The notes: a model not told the origin generated them from the letters alone. Shown: positions 20,625 through 31,055, counted from the stretch's first letter. The stretch: 64,000 bases of DNA from Chinchilla lanigera (GCF_000276665.1 NW_004955415.1:31157619-31221618); one strand, 5' to 3'. A program made the numbers and translations.

Positions 20625-23100
20625 CTCCGGTACCGGGAACCGAACTCATGACCTTGCGCTTGCCAGGCAGGCGCTTTGCCGCTGAGCTAAATCCCCAGCC
20701 CCCCCACAATTTGTCTTTAAAATGGTACAAATCTGCAGGCTCCAGGAGTAAAGAGTTTTCTTTGCAAATAGCTACAGTGCCCTTTGTACAGACAACCAGG
20801 AGCCTGCTGGACCCACCCCAGCCAGGTCTCTCAGTTTGTCCCAGGTGTTTGTCCCAGGGCACCAGGCTGTGTCCAGGGAGAGGCAGGCAGGGCCGGCAGC
20901 CTGTACCTGTGCCGCCGCTTCTTCCGCTTGCCCAGGCCAGGGGACACCTTCAGGTCACTCCTGTCTTCAGAAAGACTGTCGTCATCTGTGGGCACAGGTA
21001 GAACATCACGCTAAGTGGAGCATATTTTCAGTCTGTTTTCTGCACATTACTGTGAGGACTGAAGCCCTGAACCTGTGAGGAATGTATGCAATCGTAAGAG
21101 CGAGGCTTTTAGCAGCTCCAGATTCAGGCACTGTTTTGTAGAATGAAAAAGCAAAGTAGCTGCTGTTATCATCTCATTTTTACAAATGGAACCCAGGCAG
21201 AGAGCTTCAGTGCCCATCCCAAGATCACACCGGTCCCTCTCCATCACCACTGCTTACCGGGAGGGCAGAGGCTGTGACCTCAGAGGCTGTGACCTGAACT
21301 GGCACACCAGTCCAGACCCTCATTCTTTTTCTTGATAAGGGTGTCAGCTGATTTGTAGCTCCTCTTAGAAAAGTAGGAACCACTGTCCTGTGTTTCATCC
21401 TTCTAGACTCATTACATCAGGAGATCCAGATGGAAAGGGAGGTTAGGACACCAAACTATTACCAGAGCCCTTGTTAAAGTGTTGTTGCCTCAAGATAGGA
21501 AAAAAATGAATAAAGGTAACAATAGCAAAGTAATACTAGCTTTGCTTCTACCTCATTTGGTCACCAGAAACCTGTGCTTGGGTCATAACATCCCCTGGTA
21601 TGCAGTCCACTTGCTGGACATCAGCCACAGGAGCTGCCAGGCATGTGGACACGGTCAAATAGAAATGTCAGCGCAAGGTCGTGAGTTCGGTTCCCGGTAC
21701 CGGATAAAAACCAAAAAAAAAAAAAAAGAAATGTCACCTTTACCCTGGGTTTAAGGAACTCAGCACCCCCAAAAGTAAAGCAGCTTTATATTGGTTACAT
21801 GGAAATGATACTATTTACAGAAATGTAGTTCAGTACTTAAGTTCGTTTCACCTGTGTGTTCCCTTTTAAGATAGCTGGTCATTTCTCTCCTTGCATCTCA
21901 CGTGGCTTTGCGGACAGATCTGCTCTGTGTCTCCCTGAAACGCCTCCCAGTCTGGGGCTTGGCAGCCTTTTGCTCTTCATTTTATCAGGATGCAAAAGAA
22001 GCCAACCGTGAAGGTGGCTTTGACTGATCTTCTGTGGCCCTGGGGTAGAACCCAGGGCTGATCTACGCTGAGCCGCACCCACAGCCCTCTTCAGTTTTCA
22101 TTCTGAGACAAGGTCTTGCTAAGTTGCCTAGGCTGATCTCGAACTTGCACTCCTCCTGCCTGTCTCTGGAGTAGCTGGGATTCTGGCAGGCGTGCGCCAC
22201 TGCACCCAGCTGGTCTTTGAATTTTTAATGAACTTTTTCGTCTTGTCTGAGAGGCCCACGAGGGAAAGTCCTTTTAGGGCTGAGTGCTCAGCAGCCTGTT
22301 GACCTGCCTGCTTCCTTTTATTATGAGACACAGTGTACCCTTTTTCCTCACCTTCTGCTCTAGGTTCTACTGTACAGTTTCACTAAGACCACATTTTCTT
22401 ATGTAATCCTTCTTTCTTCCCCCCCAGGACCGGGCCCTCTCAATTTCTTGCCCTGTCCTTTACAGAATTTAATTTCTCCCTTCCCTTTCCCCGCAGTTTG
22501 CCTGAACTTGGTTGAGGTAACAGGTGGCTGGGCAGGAAAGGCCGAGCACAGCTGCAGGGACCTGAAGGGGCTGCGGGAAGGCGACCCGGGAGAGCGACCG
22601 GGATTCCTTTCAGCACCAGGAGGCGGACAGTTCCCGCTCAGTCCTCTGCACCGCGCGTCCGCACCCTCGGGTCCTGGCCTTCCCGACTCGCGGACTGCCG
22701 GAGCTGCGGCCGTCGCGGACCCCGGGACGCCGCAAAGGTCCTGGGCCAGACGGAGAAGGCAGAGGCTGGCACAGAGCTCGGCAGAGCCGCCCGCACCCCC
22801 AACCCTTGGCGGGGACGCCCTTGTCGCCGCGGGGGCCTGGCTCCTACCGGACGCGGAGTCGCTGTCGCTGCGCTGCGGGCGGCCTGGCTCGGGCGGCGGG
22901 TCCGAGAAGGCGCGCGGGACGCCAGGCGGGAGCGCAGCGCTGGGACACCCGAGTCCAGTCCCCGGCCCCGGCCCCGCGGGCGGCTCGGCCTCCAGGCCCA
23001 GCAGATCAGTGATGGCGAAGCCCCGGGGGCGCGTGCCGGGCATCACAGCACCGATGCGCGCGCGGCCCCCGGGGACAGCAAGGGGCGCGGACCCCGCCAT
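17834..23100 (-). CDS. VSX1: Visual system homeobox 1 (paired-type homeodomain, CVC domain)
   Basis: VSX1 is a nuclear DNA-binding regulator of cone bipolar interneurons in the vertebrate retina; human variants are reported in corneal and retinal disease. Coding exons: 23,100-22,848; 20,985-20,907; 20,266-20,143; 19,220-19,040; 18,108-17,834. All introns are GT-AG and the phases join into 303 codons. Residues 28-36 hold the octapeptide-like FAITDLLGL, 104-111 a basic nuclear signal, and 107-166 the homeodomain with Phe8, Trp48, Gln50 and Asn51 intact. The CVC domain follows, to about residue 222. The start ATG (GCCATGG context) matches the family start. Human VSX1 is about 365 residues; most of the difference is in exon 1. 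Intron sizes are 1,862, 640, 922 and 931 bp. No other coding gene is near it. Confidence 0.96.
19040..19220 (-). CDS. VSX1: VSX1 coding exon 4
   Basis: It starts at the third homeodomain helix ([17 protein letters not shown]) and carries most of the CVC domain ([20 protein letters not shown]). Acceptor CGCACCAG|GTCTGG; donor CTGCTGG|GTGAGC. Failure to splice at this donor would add 11 residues ([11 protein letters not shown]) and then a stop. Confidence 0.96.
20143..20266 (-). CDS. VSX1: VSX1 coding exon 3
   Basis: It encodes homeodomain helices 1 and 2, from [15 protein letters not shown] to LPEDRIQ. Acceptor CCACCCACAG|GACAGT; donor ATACAG|GTGTCT. Length is 124 nt. Confidence 0.97.
20435..20520 (-). 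repeat. Old ID-type SINE in VSX1 intron 2 region
   Basis: TTTGGTGCTGGGGATGAAC to CTGCCACCCGAGCTGCAC is a reversed ID body preceded by a (TCTT)n tail remnant. It sits 170 bp upstream of a second, younger copy in the same intron. Confidence 0.75.
20576..20717 (-). mobile_element. Young ID-type SINE in VSX1 intron 2
   Basis: The reversed body (20,591-20,702) has a T run of about 38 and is flanked by the perfect 15-bp duplication CCCACAATTTGTCTT (20,576-20,590 and 20,703-20,717). It is in the same orientation as VSX1 and is the only young ID copy on the minus strand in this window. Confidence 0.96.
20907..20985 (-). CDS. VSX1: VSX1 coding exon 2
   Basis: This 79-nt exon encodes an acidic stretch ([12 protein letters not shown]) and the basic [10 protein letters not shown] that leads into the homeodomain N-terminal arm. 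Acceptor CCCACAG|ATGACG; donor CACAG|GTACAG. Confidence 0.96.
21150..21240 (-). repeat. MIR-like SINE fragment in VSX1 intron 1
   Basis: GTTATCATCTCATTTTTACA, then GAACCCAGGCAGAGAGCTTC and CCCAAGATCACAC, follow the reverse of the MIR core region. Confidence 0.55.
21661..21736 (+). mobile_element. 5'-truncated ID-type SINE with target duplication, VSX1 intron 1
   Basis: Only the 3' 33 bases of the SINE body (GCGCAAGGTCGTGAGTTCGG to GGTACCGG) and the A-rich tail are present, yet a perfect 10-bp duplication AGAAATGTCA flanks it (21,661-21,670 and 21,727-21,736). Truncation therefore happened during insertion. Confidence 0.9.
22030..22215 (-). repeat. B1-ID dimeric SINE in VSX1 intron 1
   Basis: A reversed ID half (GGCCCTGGGGTAGAACCC to GAGCCGCACCCACAGCCC) is followed by a reversed B1 half (TGAGACAAGGTCTTGCTAAG to GTGCGCCACTGCACCC). 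Confidence 0.85.
22848..23100 (-). CDS. VSX1: VSX1 coding exon 1
   Basis: It encodes 84 residues plus one base, with start ATG at 23,100-23,098 and donor GCGTCCG|GTAGGA. The octapeptide region [16 protein letters not shown] is kept. The long Pro/Leu/Ala-rich stretch between it and the RSDSDSAS end is much shorter than in human VSX1. The exon lies in a CpG island. Confidence 0.92.
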
Positions 23101-23144
23101 GGCCTCGCGGGGCTGGGTGACCAAGGGCCCCGCCGGCTTTGCGC

Positions 23145-23156
23145 TTAATTTATACC
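23145..23156 (-). promoter_or_regulatory. VSX1: Candidate VSX1 TATA box and homeodomain-type site
   Basis: The reverse strand reads GGTATAAATTAAGCGC, a good TATA element overlapping an AATTAA homeodomain-type core, about 50 bp before the start codon. The implied 5' UTR is only about 20 nt, so use as the main TATA box is uncertain. Confidence 0.45.
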
Positions 23157-23430
23157 GGAGACCAGGGTGCGAGGCGGGGCCGACCAGCGCCCGGGGACCC
23201 CGCCCCCTCCCCACCGCCCAGCTGCGCCCAGTCCCCGCCCGCCACTTCCTCGCGATTCGTCCGCCCCCGACCACCCGCGCGCAGCCGAATCAGACCCGGA
23301 CCACGACCTGGACCCGGACCTGAAGCCGGGCCCGTGTTGGCGACCGTGGACGGCGCTGGATGGCGGCACCGGGCGCGAGGCTTTCATGGAGGGTCGAACT
23401 CGGACGGACCGTAGCGAGGCTTTAGTCCCC

Positions 23431-23860
23431 GCGTGTCCCTTGCCACCAGGGGCCCTGGATGAGGCAGAGAGACACTGTCCATCTCAGGTCACCCCTCTCC
23501 TCGAAACACCTTTCCCCGGGACTAACCGAACCAACCTCCCTTGCGATAGAATTTGCGCCCTGGCATGCGCCAGCCCCTCCTGCCTCGGCCTCGCCCACCC
23601 CCTTCCCATCCCTCCACGGTCAGCCGGGTCCCGAGGTGCGGGGCGCATGTCCTCCTCCGTTGTCAGGACACAGTCTCCGCGGTCCCCACAGCTGTGGGAT
23701 GGGGACTCTTCTGTGGGCGGGGGTGGCACAGATGGCTCAGGAACCCTTCCCTGGTTTTCCTCTGGACTGCAGAACATGGTCCAGGCGGCAGACATGCGGA
23801 ACCCGCTGAGATCCAAAGATCTGCTCTGCGCCCGCGGCGTGGTTGGTTGTTTGTTTCGGC
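23431..23860. other. Unique sequence upstream of the VSX1 CpG island
   Basis: No gene or repeat recognised. It is GC-rich but CpG thins out. Confidence 0.5.
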
Positions 23861-23864
23861 TGGT

Positions 23865-23986
23865 TTGGGTTTGAGTTGGTTTTTGAGGCAGAGTTTGAGT
23901 ACTAGTCCAGGCTGGCCTGGAACTCGCAATACTCCTGCCTCAGCCTCTTCTGGCTGGGATTACAAGCGTGCACTGCCACACCAAGG
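23865..23986 (-). repeat. B1 SINE (reversed)
   Basis: TTTGAGGCAGAGTTTGAGTA, CAGGCTGGCCTGGAACTCG and CTGGGATTACAAGCGTGC are the reverse of a B1 monomer. Confidence 0.9.
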
Positions 23987-23999
23987 TTAAACGTGGTCA

Positions 24000-24152
24000 G
24001 ACCTTGGTGGTGGCGCAGGCCTGTAATCCCAGCACTCGGGAGTCTGAGGCAGGAGGATCATTGTGAGTTCAAGATCAGCCTGGGTTACAAAGTGAGCTCA
24101 AGGCCCGCCTGAACTGCATAGTGAGACTCTGTCTCAAAAAAAAAAAAAAAAA
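24000..24152 (+). repeat. B1 SINE with 29-bp duplication
   Basis: CTTGGTGGTGGCGCAGGCC to GACTCTGTCTCAAAA. The two 29-bp units begin GAGTTCAAGATCAGCC and GAGCTCAAGGCCCGCC. Confidence 0.93.
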
Positions 24153-25105
24153 GTGATCGTGAGCGGGCAGGACAGCTGGCTCTGAGGTGGCCCAGGCAGG
24201 TCATCCCCTGGGAGTCTGCTCGCTCAGCTTCCCGAGGCGCAGGGTTCACAGATCCTGCAGACCCCAGTAGGCAGCCAGGGACCCTAAGACACCAGGATGC
24301 CGGGTGGGGATACCAGCCCCCGCGAGATCGAGGGTCCCTGTCTCCTTCGTTATTCCGCCTGTGATGGGTGGGGCCCCTGCTGGGACAGGTTAGGTGGGGA
24401 GCCCCGGGAGATTCTCGCAGTGCAGGCGGCAAGGGCAACGGACGAGAGCAAACGACACTTGCACCGGGCAGATGCTGAGTACACCCAAGCGCCTGGAGTG
24501 CGCTCACCCAGGGTGAGACCAGAGAGGTGGCCCTCGAGCATCTCTGCCACAGGTCACGCTGGCTGTCGCTTCAGAATCCTAAATCCTTTATTTAGGGGGT
24601 GGAGATCCACCTTCACCAGCAAGGATTATTTGGGATTTGACGGCAAAGGCGTCTTTCATTAGTGTCCAGGGAAGGCATCCCGCCCCTGCCTCACCACAGC
24701 CGAGGTCTTTCCTCCTCTTCTGGCCTGTGACGCTGGGCCCCGTGAAAGGCTGGCTGTGTAAAGAGTTCGAGGGTTAGAGACTATGGCAGCGGGGTCCGCC
24801 TGGGTCTCTCTGCCGCCAGTGAGCCTGGGCCGGTCCTCCTGCTTTGGCCTCCCTCCTGCTCACTGCTTTTGTGCCCTGGCTAAAGGTGACTGTAGGAGAC
24901 ACTGATTCCCATGATCTCAGGTGCTGGCACAGATTCAGAAAATAGCAGAGAGAACACTGGGGCCATGTGGATAAGCTGGTGGTCCCTTCATGGTACGGCG
25001 CAAGCACTGATTTTTTGGTCTTGATAACTGTGCCTTGGCTGTGGACGATGTGAACACGGGAAATGGATGAGGTTGGGGCTGTGGATATTATTATAGAAAC
25101 TGTCA
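24153..25105. other. Unique sequence between VSX1 and an old L1
   Basis: No gene recognised. Open frames on both strands are overlapping and domain-free. Confidence 0.5.
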
Positions 25106-25341
25106 GAATGGTTTTTTAAAAAGCCAAGACCTGACCTAATGGTATGTTTCTACAAGAAATCCACTTGAAATATACAGATACAGATTAAAAACAAAAGAAC
25201 AGAGGAAGATATACCATGCTAGCACTAATCAAAAGCAAGCTCCTTTCAGACAAAACAAACATCAAAACAAGGACAGTTGTTGAGAATAAAGAGGGACTTG
25301 CACAATGATGGAGAAGCCAGTTTTCCAGAAAACTACTTAAA

Positions 25342-25496
25342 ATGGATACACTGGCCTGGCATGGTGGCACACGCCTGTAATCCCAGCACTTGGGAGGCTG
25401 AGGCAGGAGGATTGTTGTGAGTTCAAAGCCAGCCTGGGCTACAAAGTGAGCTTGAGGCCAGCCTGAACTGCATAGTGAGACCCTGTCTCAAAAAGA

Positions 25497-25553
<57 letters not shown>

Positions 25554-25564
25554 TGGATACACTG
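25342..25564 (+). mobile_element. B1 SINE with long poly(A), nested in L1
   Basis: The body (25,354-25,552) has both 29-bp units and ends in about 50 A residues. A perfect 12-bp duplication ATGGATACACTG flanks it (25,342-25,353 and 25,553-25,564). The long uninterrupted tail suggests a recent insertion. Confidence 0.95.
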
Positions 25565-25764
25565 AACAAGAGAGTGCCAAAATGCAGCAGGCAGAAACTG
25601 ACAAAAAGGCAAGGAAAATAGACAAATCCTGTTACAGTAGGAGGCTCCCACATTCCTTCACCAGTACTTGAGACATACCGGGCACAGAAAATCAGTTAAA
25701 ATACAGATGAACTGAACAGCACCATCAGGCAATTCGATCTAATGACATTTATAGAATAACTTCA

Positions 25765-25982
25765 TCCAAGTGGGGCATGGTGCTGCACACCTGTGATCCC
25801 AGCACCCTGGGAGACTGAGACAGGAAGATGGAAAGTTGGAGCCCAGCCTGGGTGACTCAGCAACATAGTGAGATCTTGCCCCAAAAATTTTGTTGTTGTT
25901 TTAATTTACAAAAAGGGGTAGGGATGTAGCTCAGTGCAAAAACCCTAGGGATTGTACTTCAATCCCCAGTACAAAACAACTG
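25765..25982 (+). repeat. B1-ID dimeric SINE, nested in L1
   Basis: A B1 half (GTGGGGCATGGTGCTGCACA to GTGAGATCTTGCCCC) and a T/A-rich linker are followed by an ID half (GGGGTAGGGATGTAGCTCAG to CAATCCCCAGTAC). Confidence 0.85.
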
Positions 25983-26153
25983 ATAATGTTCTCAAGATCA
26001 CATGGAATACTTACCAGATAGGCCACAAAACCCACCAACAGGTTTAAAAGACTAGAAGTCATACAAAGTATAGCTTCAAGCTACAACAAAATCAAACCAG
26101 AAGTCATAGCAGGAACATAGACAAAAGATCCAAAACTGTTTAGAGATTAAATC

Positions 26154-26327
26154 ACACACTTCTGCCAGGTGTGGTGGTGCATGCCTATAATCGGGAGGCT
26201 GAGGTAAAAGGATTGCCATGAGTTCAAGGCCCACCTGGGATGCATACTGAGTTCAAGGTCAGTCTGAACTGCATAGTGAGACCCTGTCTCCAAAAAACTA
26301 AATAAATAAATAAATAACACACTTCTG
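26154..26327 (+). mobile_element. B1 SINE, nested in L1
   Basis: The body (26,165-26,316) has a deleted TAATCCCAGCAC core, both 29-bp units and an (AAAT)n tail. A perfect 11-bp duplication ACACACTTCTG flanks it. Confidence 0.93.
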
Positions 26328-28276
26328 TATAACACAACAATCAAAGAAGAAATCTCAAGAAAAATTTAGAATTGCTTTGAACTAAATGAAAATGAATATG
26401 CTATGTGCTGAGTTGTGGGGTGCAGTCACAGAGCCTGGAAGGATGTAGACAGTGCTGGATGCAGGTGTCAGGAAAGAAGATCTAAAATAACCACCCAAAC
26501 TTCCTGGTGGGGAAATGAGAAAAGGAAGGAAACATTAAGTCAGAAATATGCAGAAGAAAAGAAAAAATAAAAATTAGGGTAGAAATCAATTAAACTGGAA
26601 GCAGGAAATTCATAGAGAAAATCACTGAAGCCAAAAGCTGGTTCTTTGATAAAATGCATGAGGTTTTACCCAGACTAACTAAGAAAAACAGAAAAAATAT
26701 ATATAAGTTGTTCACATCACTAATGAGAGAGGAATCATCACTATGGTCCCAACAGGTATTAAAAAGAAAACAAATATTATAATAATTCTATACCCACACA
26801 TTTGATAACTTAGATGAAATGTACCAATTTCCTGAAAGATACAAATTACCAAAACTCACATAAAAAGAAATAACCTAAGTAGGACTTTATCTACTAAAGA
26901 AATAAAATAATTAATGGCCCTCAAAAAATAAAGAAAGCACCAGACCCAGATTATTTCATTGTGATATCCAAGAAGCATTTAAAAAATGTCACCAATTCTC
27001 TACTATCTTTTCGGGAAGATGGAAACACAGGAAATACTTCCAGTGCATTCTGTGAGGTCAGCATTATTCTAATAACAAAGCCAGACAAGGGCACTAGAAG
27101 AAGGGAAATCTGCATGCCAAAACTCTCACATAGATAAAAAAGAAATCCTCATAAAATACTAGCAAATTAACTCCATACATATTCAAAGAATTATATATAC
27201 CACAACTATAAGGGATTTAGTCCAGGAATGCAAGGCTGGTTCGACCAAAAATCCATAAATATAATCTATCATGTCAACAGGCTAAAGAAAAGAATCATAG
27301 TGTCACATCTATAGATGCAAAAATATTATAAAATCTGAAACTCATTCATCATTTTAAAACACTTAGAAAACTATGAATGAAATTTTTTCAACTTGATAAA
27401 GAAGATCTACAAAAAACCTACAATTAACGTCATACTTAATGATGAAAAACTAAATACTTTCTCCTTAATTTGGGGAAAAAATAGGATGTACCCTCTCACC
27501 ACACCACTCATATCATATAGGAAATCCTTGTTAGTCTAATAAGATGATAAAAAGATATAGAAGGAAAAAATAATACTGTCTTGGGTAACAGATGAAATCA
27601 TTGTCAACTCTTTGATCTAATCCATGATTACAACAAACATCAAGACACCAGCTTACTATACAAAAATCAGTTGCTTGCTTACATATCAGCAACAATTGAA
27701 ATTTGAAATTAAAATACAATATGATTTATATTAACACAGATAAATGAAGTATGAAGGTAAAAAGTTTAAAATATATGTACAGGAATAATATGAGGAAAAC
27801 TGCAAAACTCTTATGAGAGAAATCAAACATCATAGACAGGAAGACTCAATATTGTTAATAGAACTTTCTACTTAATATATGACGTCCTGATTAAACTCCC
27901 AGCAAAGCAATTCCAAAGCTTCCATGGAGGGACAGACTTACAAGAGTCAACACAGCCTTGAGGCATGAAGTCAGAGGGTTGACACCGGCTCGGGAGGTCA
28001 CTATGGAGCCACAGTTACAGAGACAGAGTGCTACTCATGAAGAGACAGAGACAGAAATCAAAGGCACAGAAATGGACCTACACAAGTAGTGTCAGCAGAT
28101 CTTGACAAGACACAAAGACAGTCCACTGGGGTTAGGATAATTTCTTCAATGAATGGTACTGGAACAATAGGCATCCTTTGTAAAACATAAAATTAATAAC
28201 AATCTAAACCCAGAATTTACTTCTTACTCCAAAATTAACTTTAGGTGGAACATTGACCTAAATGTAAAAACACCCC

Positions 28277-28315
<39 letters not shown>

Positions 28316-28712
28316 ATATCTATCCATCTATCATCTATCTATCTACATACACAAGATAGCTAAGATAATTGTACTACTAATTTCTGTTGGTTTATTGAAA
28401 AGAACAGTTAGGGGGCGGGAATATAGCTCAGTGGCATAAGTGCCTGCCTGGCAAGCACAAGACCTTGAGTTCAATTCCCAATACCAAAAAAAAAAAAAAA
28501 AAAAAAAAGAAGAAGAAGAAAGTTGCAATGAAAGGAACAGTTAATGCTTTATTTTTTGATCAATTTTGTATGCTTTTATCTGGTAATCTGAACAACTACT
28601 ATGAAGATAACAATATGCAATTTAATAACCATTGTTAATTTCCCTTCCTCTTGTTTTGAACTTCTGTATTGTATTTAATGTTTTTAAAAAATTTTTATTC
28701 TCTTTAAAAGAA
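28277..28712 (+). repeat. (CTAT)n tract plus copy of the unclassified A-tailed repeat, inside L1
   Basis: An insertion separates L1 blocks that are normally adjacent. It begins with (ATCT)n at 28,276-28,340 and continues AT-rich. From 28,550 it matches the 7.5-8.0 kb repeat (CTATGAAGATAACAATATGC, then ATAACCATTGTTAATTTCCC), and it ends in an A-rich tail. An ID-type SINE is nested at 28,411. Confidence 0.65.
28397..28543 (+). mobile_element. ID-type SINE, nested
   Basis: GGGGGCGGGAATATAGCTCA to TTCAATTCCCAATACC, then a poly(A) and (GAA)n tail. A 14-bp duplication, GAAAAGAACAGTTA and GAAAGGAACAGTTA, has one mismatch. Confidence 0.95.
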
Positions 28713-28984
28713 AAAAAGATAATATTGGAAAAATCTAGATGGCTTCTGTTTTGGTGATGACTTTTTAGGTACAACCTCAAAACTATGATTCATGAAAAAA
28801 TAACTGAAAAGTTTGACTTTATTAATTTCTAAGTTTTAATTAAAAAATATCTATCCTGTGAAAGATACTGTGCAGAGAATGACAGACAAACCGCAGACTT
28901 AGCACAGATATTTGCAACACACTTGTCTGCTTAAGGACTTGTATCCAATTGATGGAACAAACTCTTCAAACTCAGTAATAAATC

Positions 28985-29140
28985 AAGCAAATTTTTTTGT
29001 TTTGTGAGCCAAGTTTCAGGTTGTCGTTGAACTCACTGTGTAGCCTAGACTGGCCTTCAGCTCAAAGTGATCCTCTTGCCTCAGTCTCCTGAGTAGTGGA
29101 ATTACAGGCATTCACCAGCATGCCTGGCAAGCAACTTGAT
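28985..29140 (-). repeat. B1 SINE (reversed), nested in L1
   Basis: It has GAACTCACTGTGTAGCCTAG, CTGGCCTTCAGCTCAAAGTG and GTGGAATTACAGGCATTCAC, reversed, with the 29-bp duplication. Confidence 0.88.
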
Positions 29141-30089
29141 TTTTAAGTGGGCAAAAATCTGAATAGATATGTCACCAATGATGATAATAGTTGGTGAAAT
29201 GATGCTCAATATCATGTGTCATCAAGGAACTGAAAATTTAAACAACAGTGAGGCACCACTACATACCTATGATACAACTAAAACTCCCTGCCCTCACAAT
29301 ACCAAATGCTTATGAGGATATGGAGAAACAGGAACTCTCAAGTATTGCTAGTGGTCGTGCAAAATGATATAGCCACTTTGGAAGACAGCTTAGAAGTTCA
29401 TCACAAAGCTAAACATAACCTTACCATATGGCTTAGCAGTCATTCTCCTTGGTATTCACTCAGTTGAGCTGATAATTTAAGCCCTCAAAAAGCATGAATA
29501 TGAGTGCTTATAGCAGCTTTTCTGTAACAGCCAAACACTGGAATCAATCGAGATGGTCCTTCCATTGTGAATATATGAATAAACTGTGATACAGCCAATG
29601 AAATGCTACTTAATGATAAAAGGAAATTAGCTATCAAGCCATGAAAAGACACAGAGGAACTTTAAATGCATATTGCTAAGTGAAAGAAGTCAGCTTGAAA
29701 GGGCTTCATACTGGTATGACATTCTAGAAAAGGCAAAACTGTAGAAACTGTGAAAAGATCAGTAGTCTCCAGGAGCCGCAGAGAGGGAGAGATGAATAGA
29801 TAGGGCGTGGCGGATTTGGGGGTGGCAGTGAAATGAGTGTGTCTGATACTATCATGAGGAGGGGGGGGTACATGGCATTACACATGTGTCCCAATCCACA
29901 GAAGGTACAACACAAACAACAAAGCCTAATGTGAACACAGACTGTAGTTAATAATGAAGGTACCAACACCGGTTCATCAATTATAGCAGGTATACCACAC
30001 CATGTAAGATGTCAATAACAGGCAACACTGCGGAGGAGGGGAGGGGTATATGGGAATTCTCTGTACTTTCTGCTTGGGTTTTAAAAATA

Positions 30090-30900
30090 AAGACCAAGCC
30101 AGGTTCCTGAAGCTGACGAAGACCAGCAGGAAAAACAGACTCTCAGTTCCTCTCAAATCTGGTTTTCACCTTCATTTTGGTCCCTGGACATTCCCCTTGA
30201 ATATTGTAAGAAAAGCTATGACCTTAAAAATGATGTCTGTTATCTTTTATTAGCATTTCTGGGGGAGGTTTTCCATTTCACCAGTTTACAATTGTCATTA
30301 AAAGTGGAAATCGTATACTCCTTCAGAAGTGCAATGTGCTTTTGGTTGTGGTGTTGAAACCAGCTTGAGCCAATTTCTGCAGAAGGGACCCTACTGGCTT
30401 ATGGAACTGCCACGTGTGGTGACCAGAAAGATGGGGTGCTGCTGTACCCACAAAAACAGCAGTCAGGACTCCTGCCCCTGCTCTGCTTCTGGCACCTCTA
30501 ACTATTCCTTGCTGTAGGGCTGTACACTGGGGCACAAGGAGAGTTGAGGCCCACAGCCCCTTGGGGCCCAGAGCATACTGTGTCGGTGTGTCAATGACTA
30601 GCACCTCCTGTATGTGGAGGATGTGATAAAATTGTCCTGAGGGAGAGGAAGGAAGAGAGCAAGTGGGGTTGTCAGCCACAAACCCAAATATAGCACCCAG
30701 AACAGAAGGAATGAGTGCAGGGGCAGAATGGAGGAAGTGCTCCTCCACCTGCAGGAGGAGGCTCCAGCGGCCGCAAGAGCAGACTTCATGGTTGGCTCTG
30801 CAGGGCAAGCCCGTGTGGCCACCTCCGTCCCAGGCTGCTCTCCGAGAGCCAGCCAGGATGCCTGGGCCCGGGGGCTGTCCACTGAGACACCCAGAAAGGC
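30090..30900. other. Unique sequence after the L1, with a long reverse open frame
   Basis: A reverse-strand frame stays open from about 30,976 to 30,323, but its first 70 bases lie in a reversed B1 and no ATG-led conserved domain is visible. I do not recognise a gene. Confidence 0.4.
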
Positions 30901-30904
30901 TCTC

Positions 30905-31055
30905 ACAAAGTTGGCCAGGCTGGGCTTGAACGTGTGATCTTTCTGCCTCCGCCTCCCAGAGTACTGGGATTAACAAGCATGTGCCACTACGCCTGACTTT
31001 TTAGTATTTTTTTAATTTTTATTTATTTTTAAGGTGCTGGAGCTTGAACCCAACA
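30905..31055 (-). repeat. Old B1 SINE (reversed) plus ID fragment
   Basis: AAGTTGGCCAGGCTGGGCTT to TACTGGGATTAACAAGCATG is a reversed B1. A short reversed ID start (AAGGTGCTGGAGCTTGAACC) follows near 31,032. Confidence 0.75.

Larger units (their letters stand above)
22560..23430. promoter_or_regulatory. VSX1: VSX1 CpG island
   Basis: CpG and GC density is very high across exon 1 and about 330 bp upstream. Sp1-like motifs are present (for example GAGGCGGGGCCG near 23,171). Confidence 0.85.
25108..30088 (+). mobile_element. Old L1 (ORF2 through 3' UTR) with nested insertions
   Basis: The order of L1 ORF2 blocks is clear: endonuclease region (ACAAGAAATCCACTTGAAAT near 25,153), GGCCACAAAACCCACC near 26,022, AAAGCTGGTTCTTTGATAAA near 26,633, the reverse transcriptase region around 27,180-27,620, then the 3' end and 3' UTR (GAGGATATGGAGAAACAGG near 29,315 and GCTAAGTGAAAGAAGTCAG near 29,676). 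It ends in an A-rich tail near 30,088. There is no long frame, many stops and internal deletions, so it is an old L1M-type fossil. ORF1 and the 5' UTR are missing. Younger insertions lie at 25,354, 25,765, 26,165, 28,277-28,712 and 28,985. Confidence 0.85.

Noticed and set aside
22399..23323. 291-codon frames on both strands over VSX1 exon 1
   Set aside because: They are shadows of the GC-rich exon. Only the minus frame between 23,100 and 22,848 is coding, by family match and splice sites.
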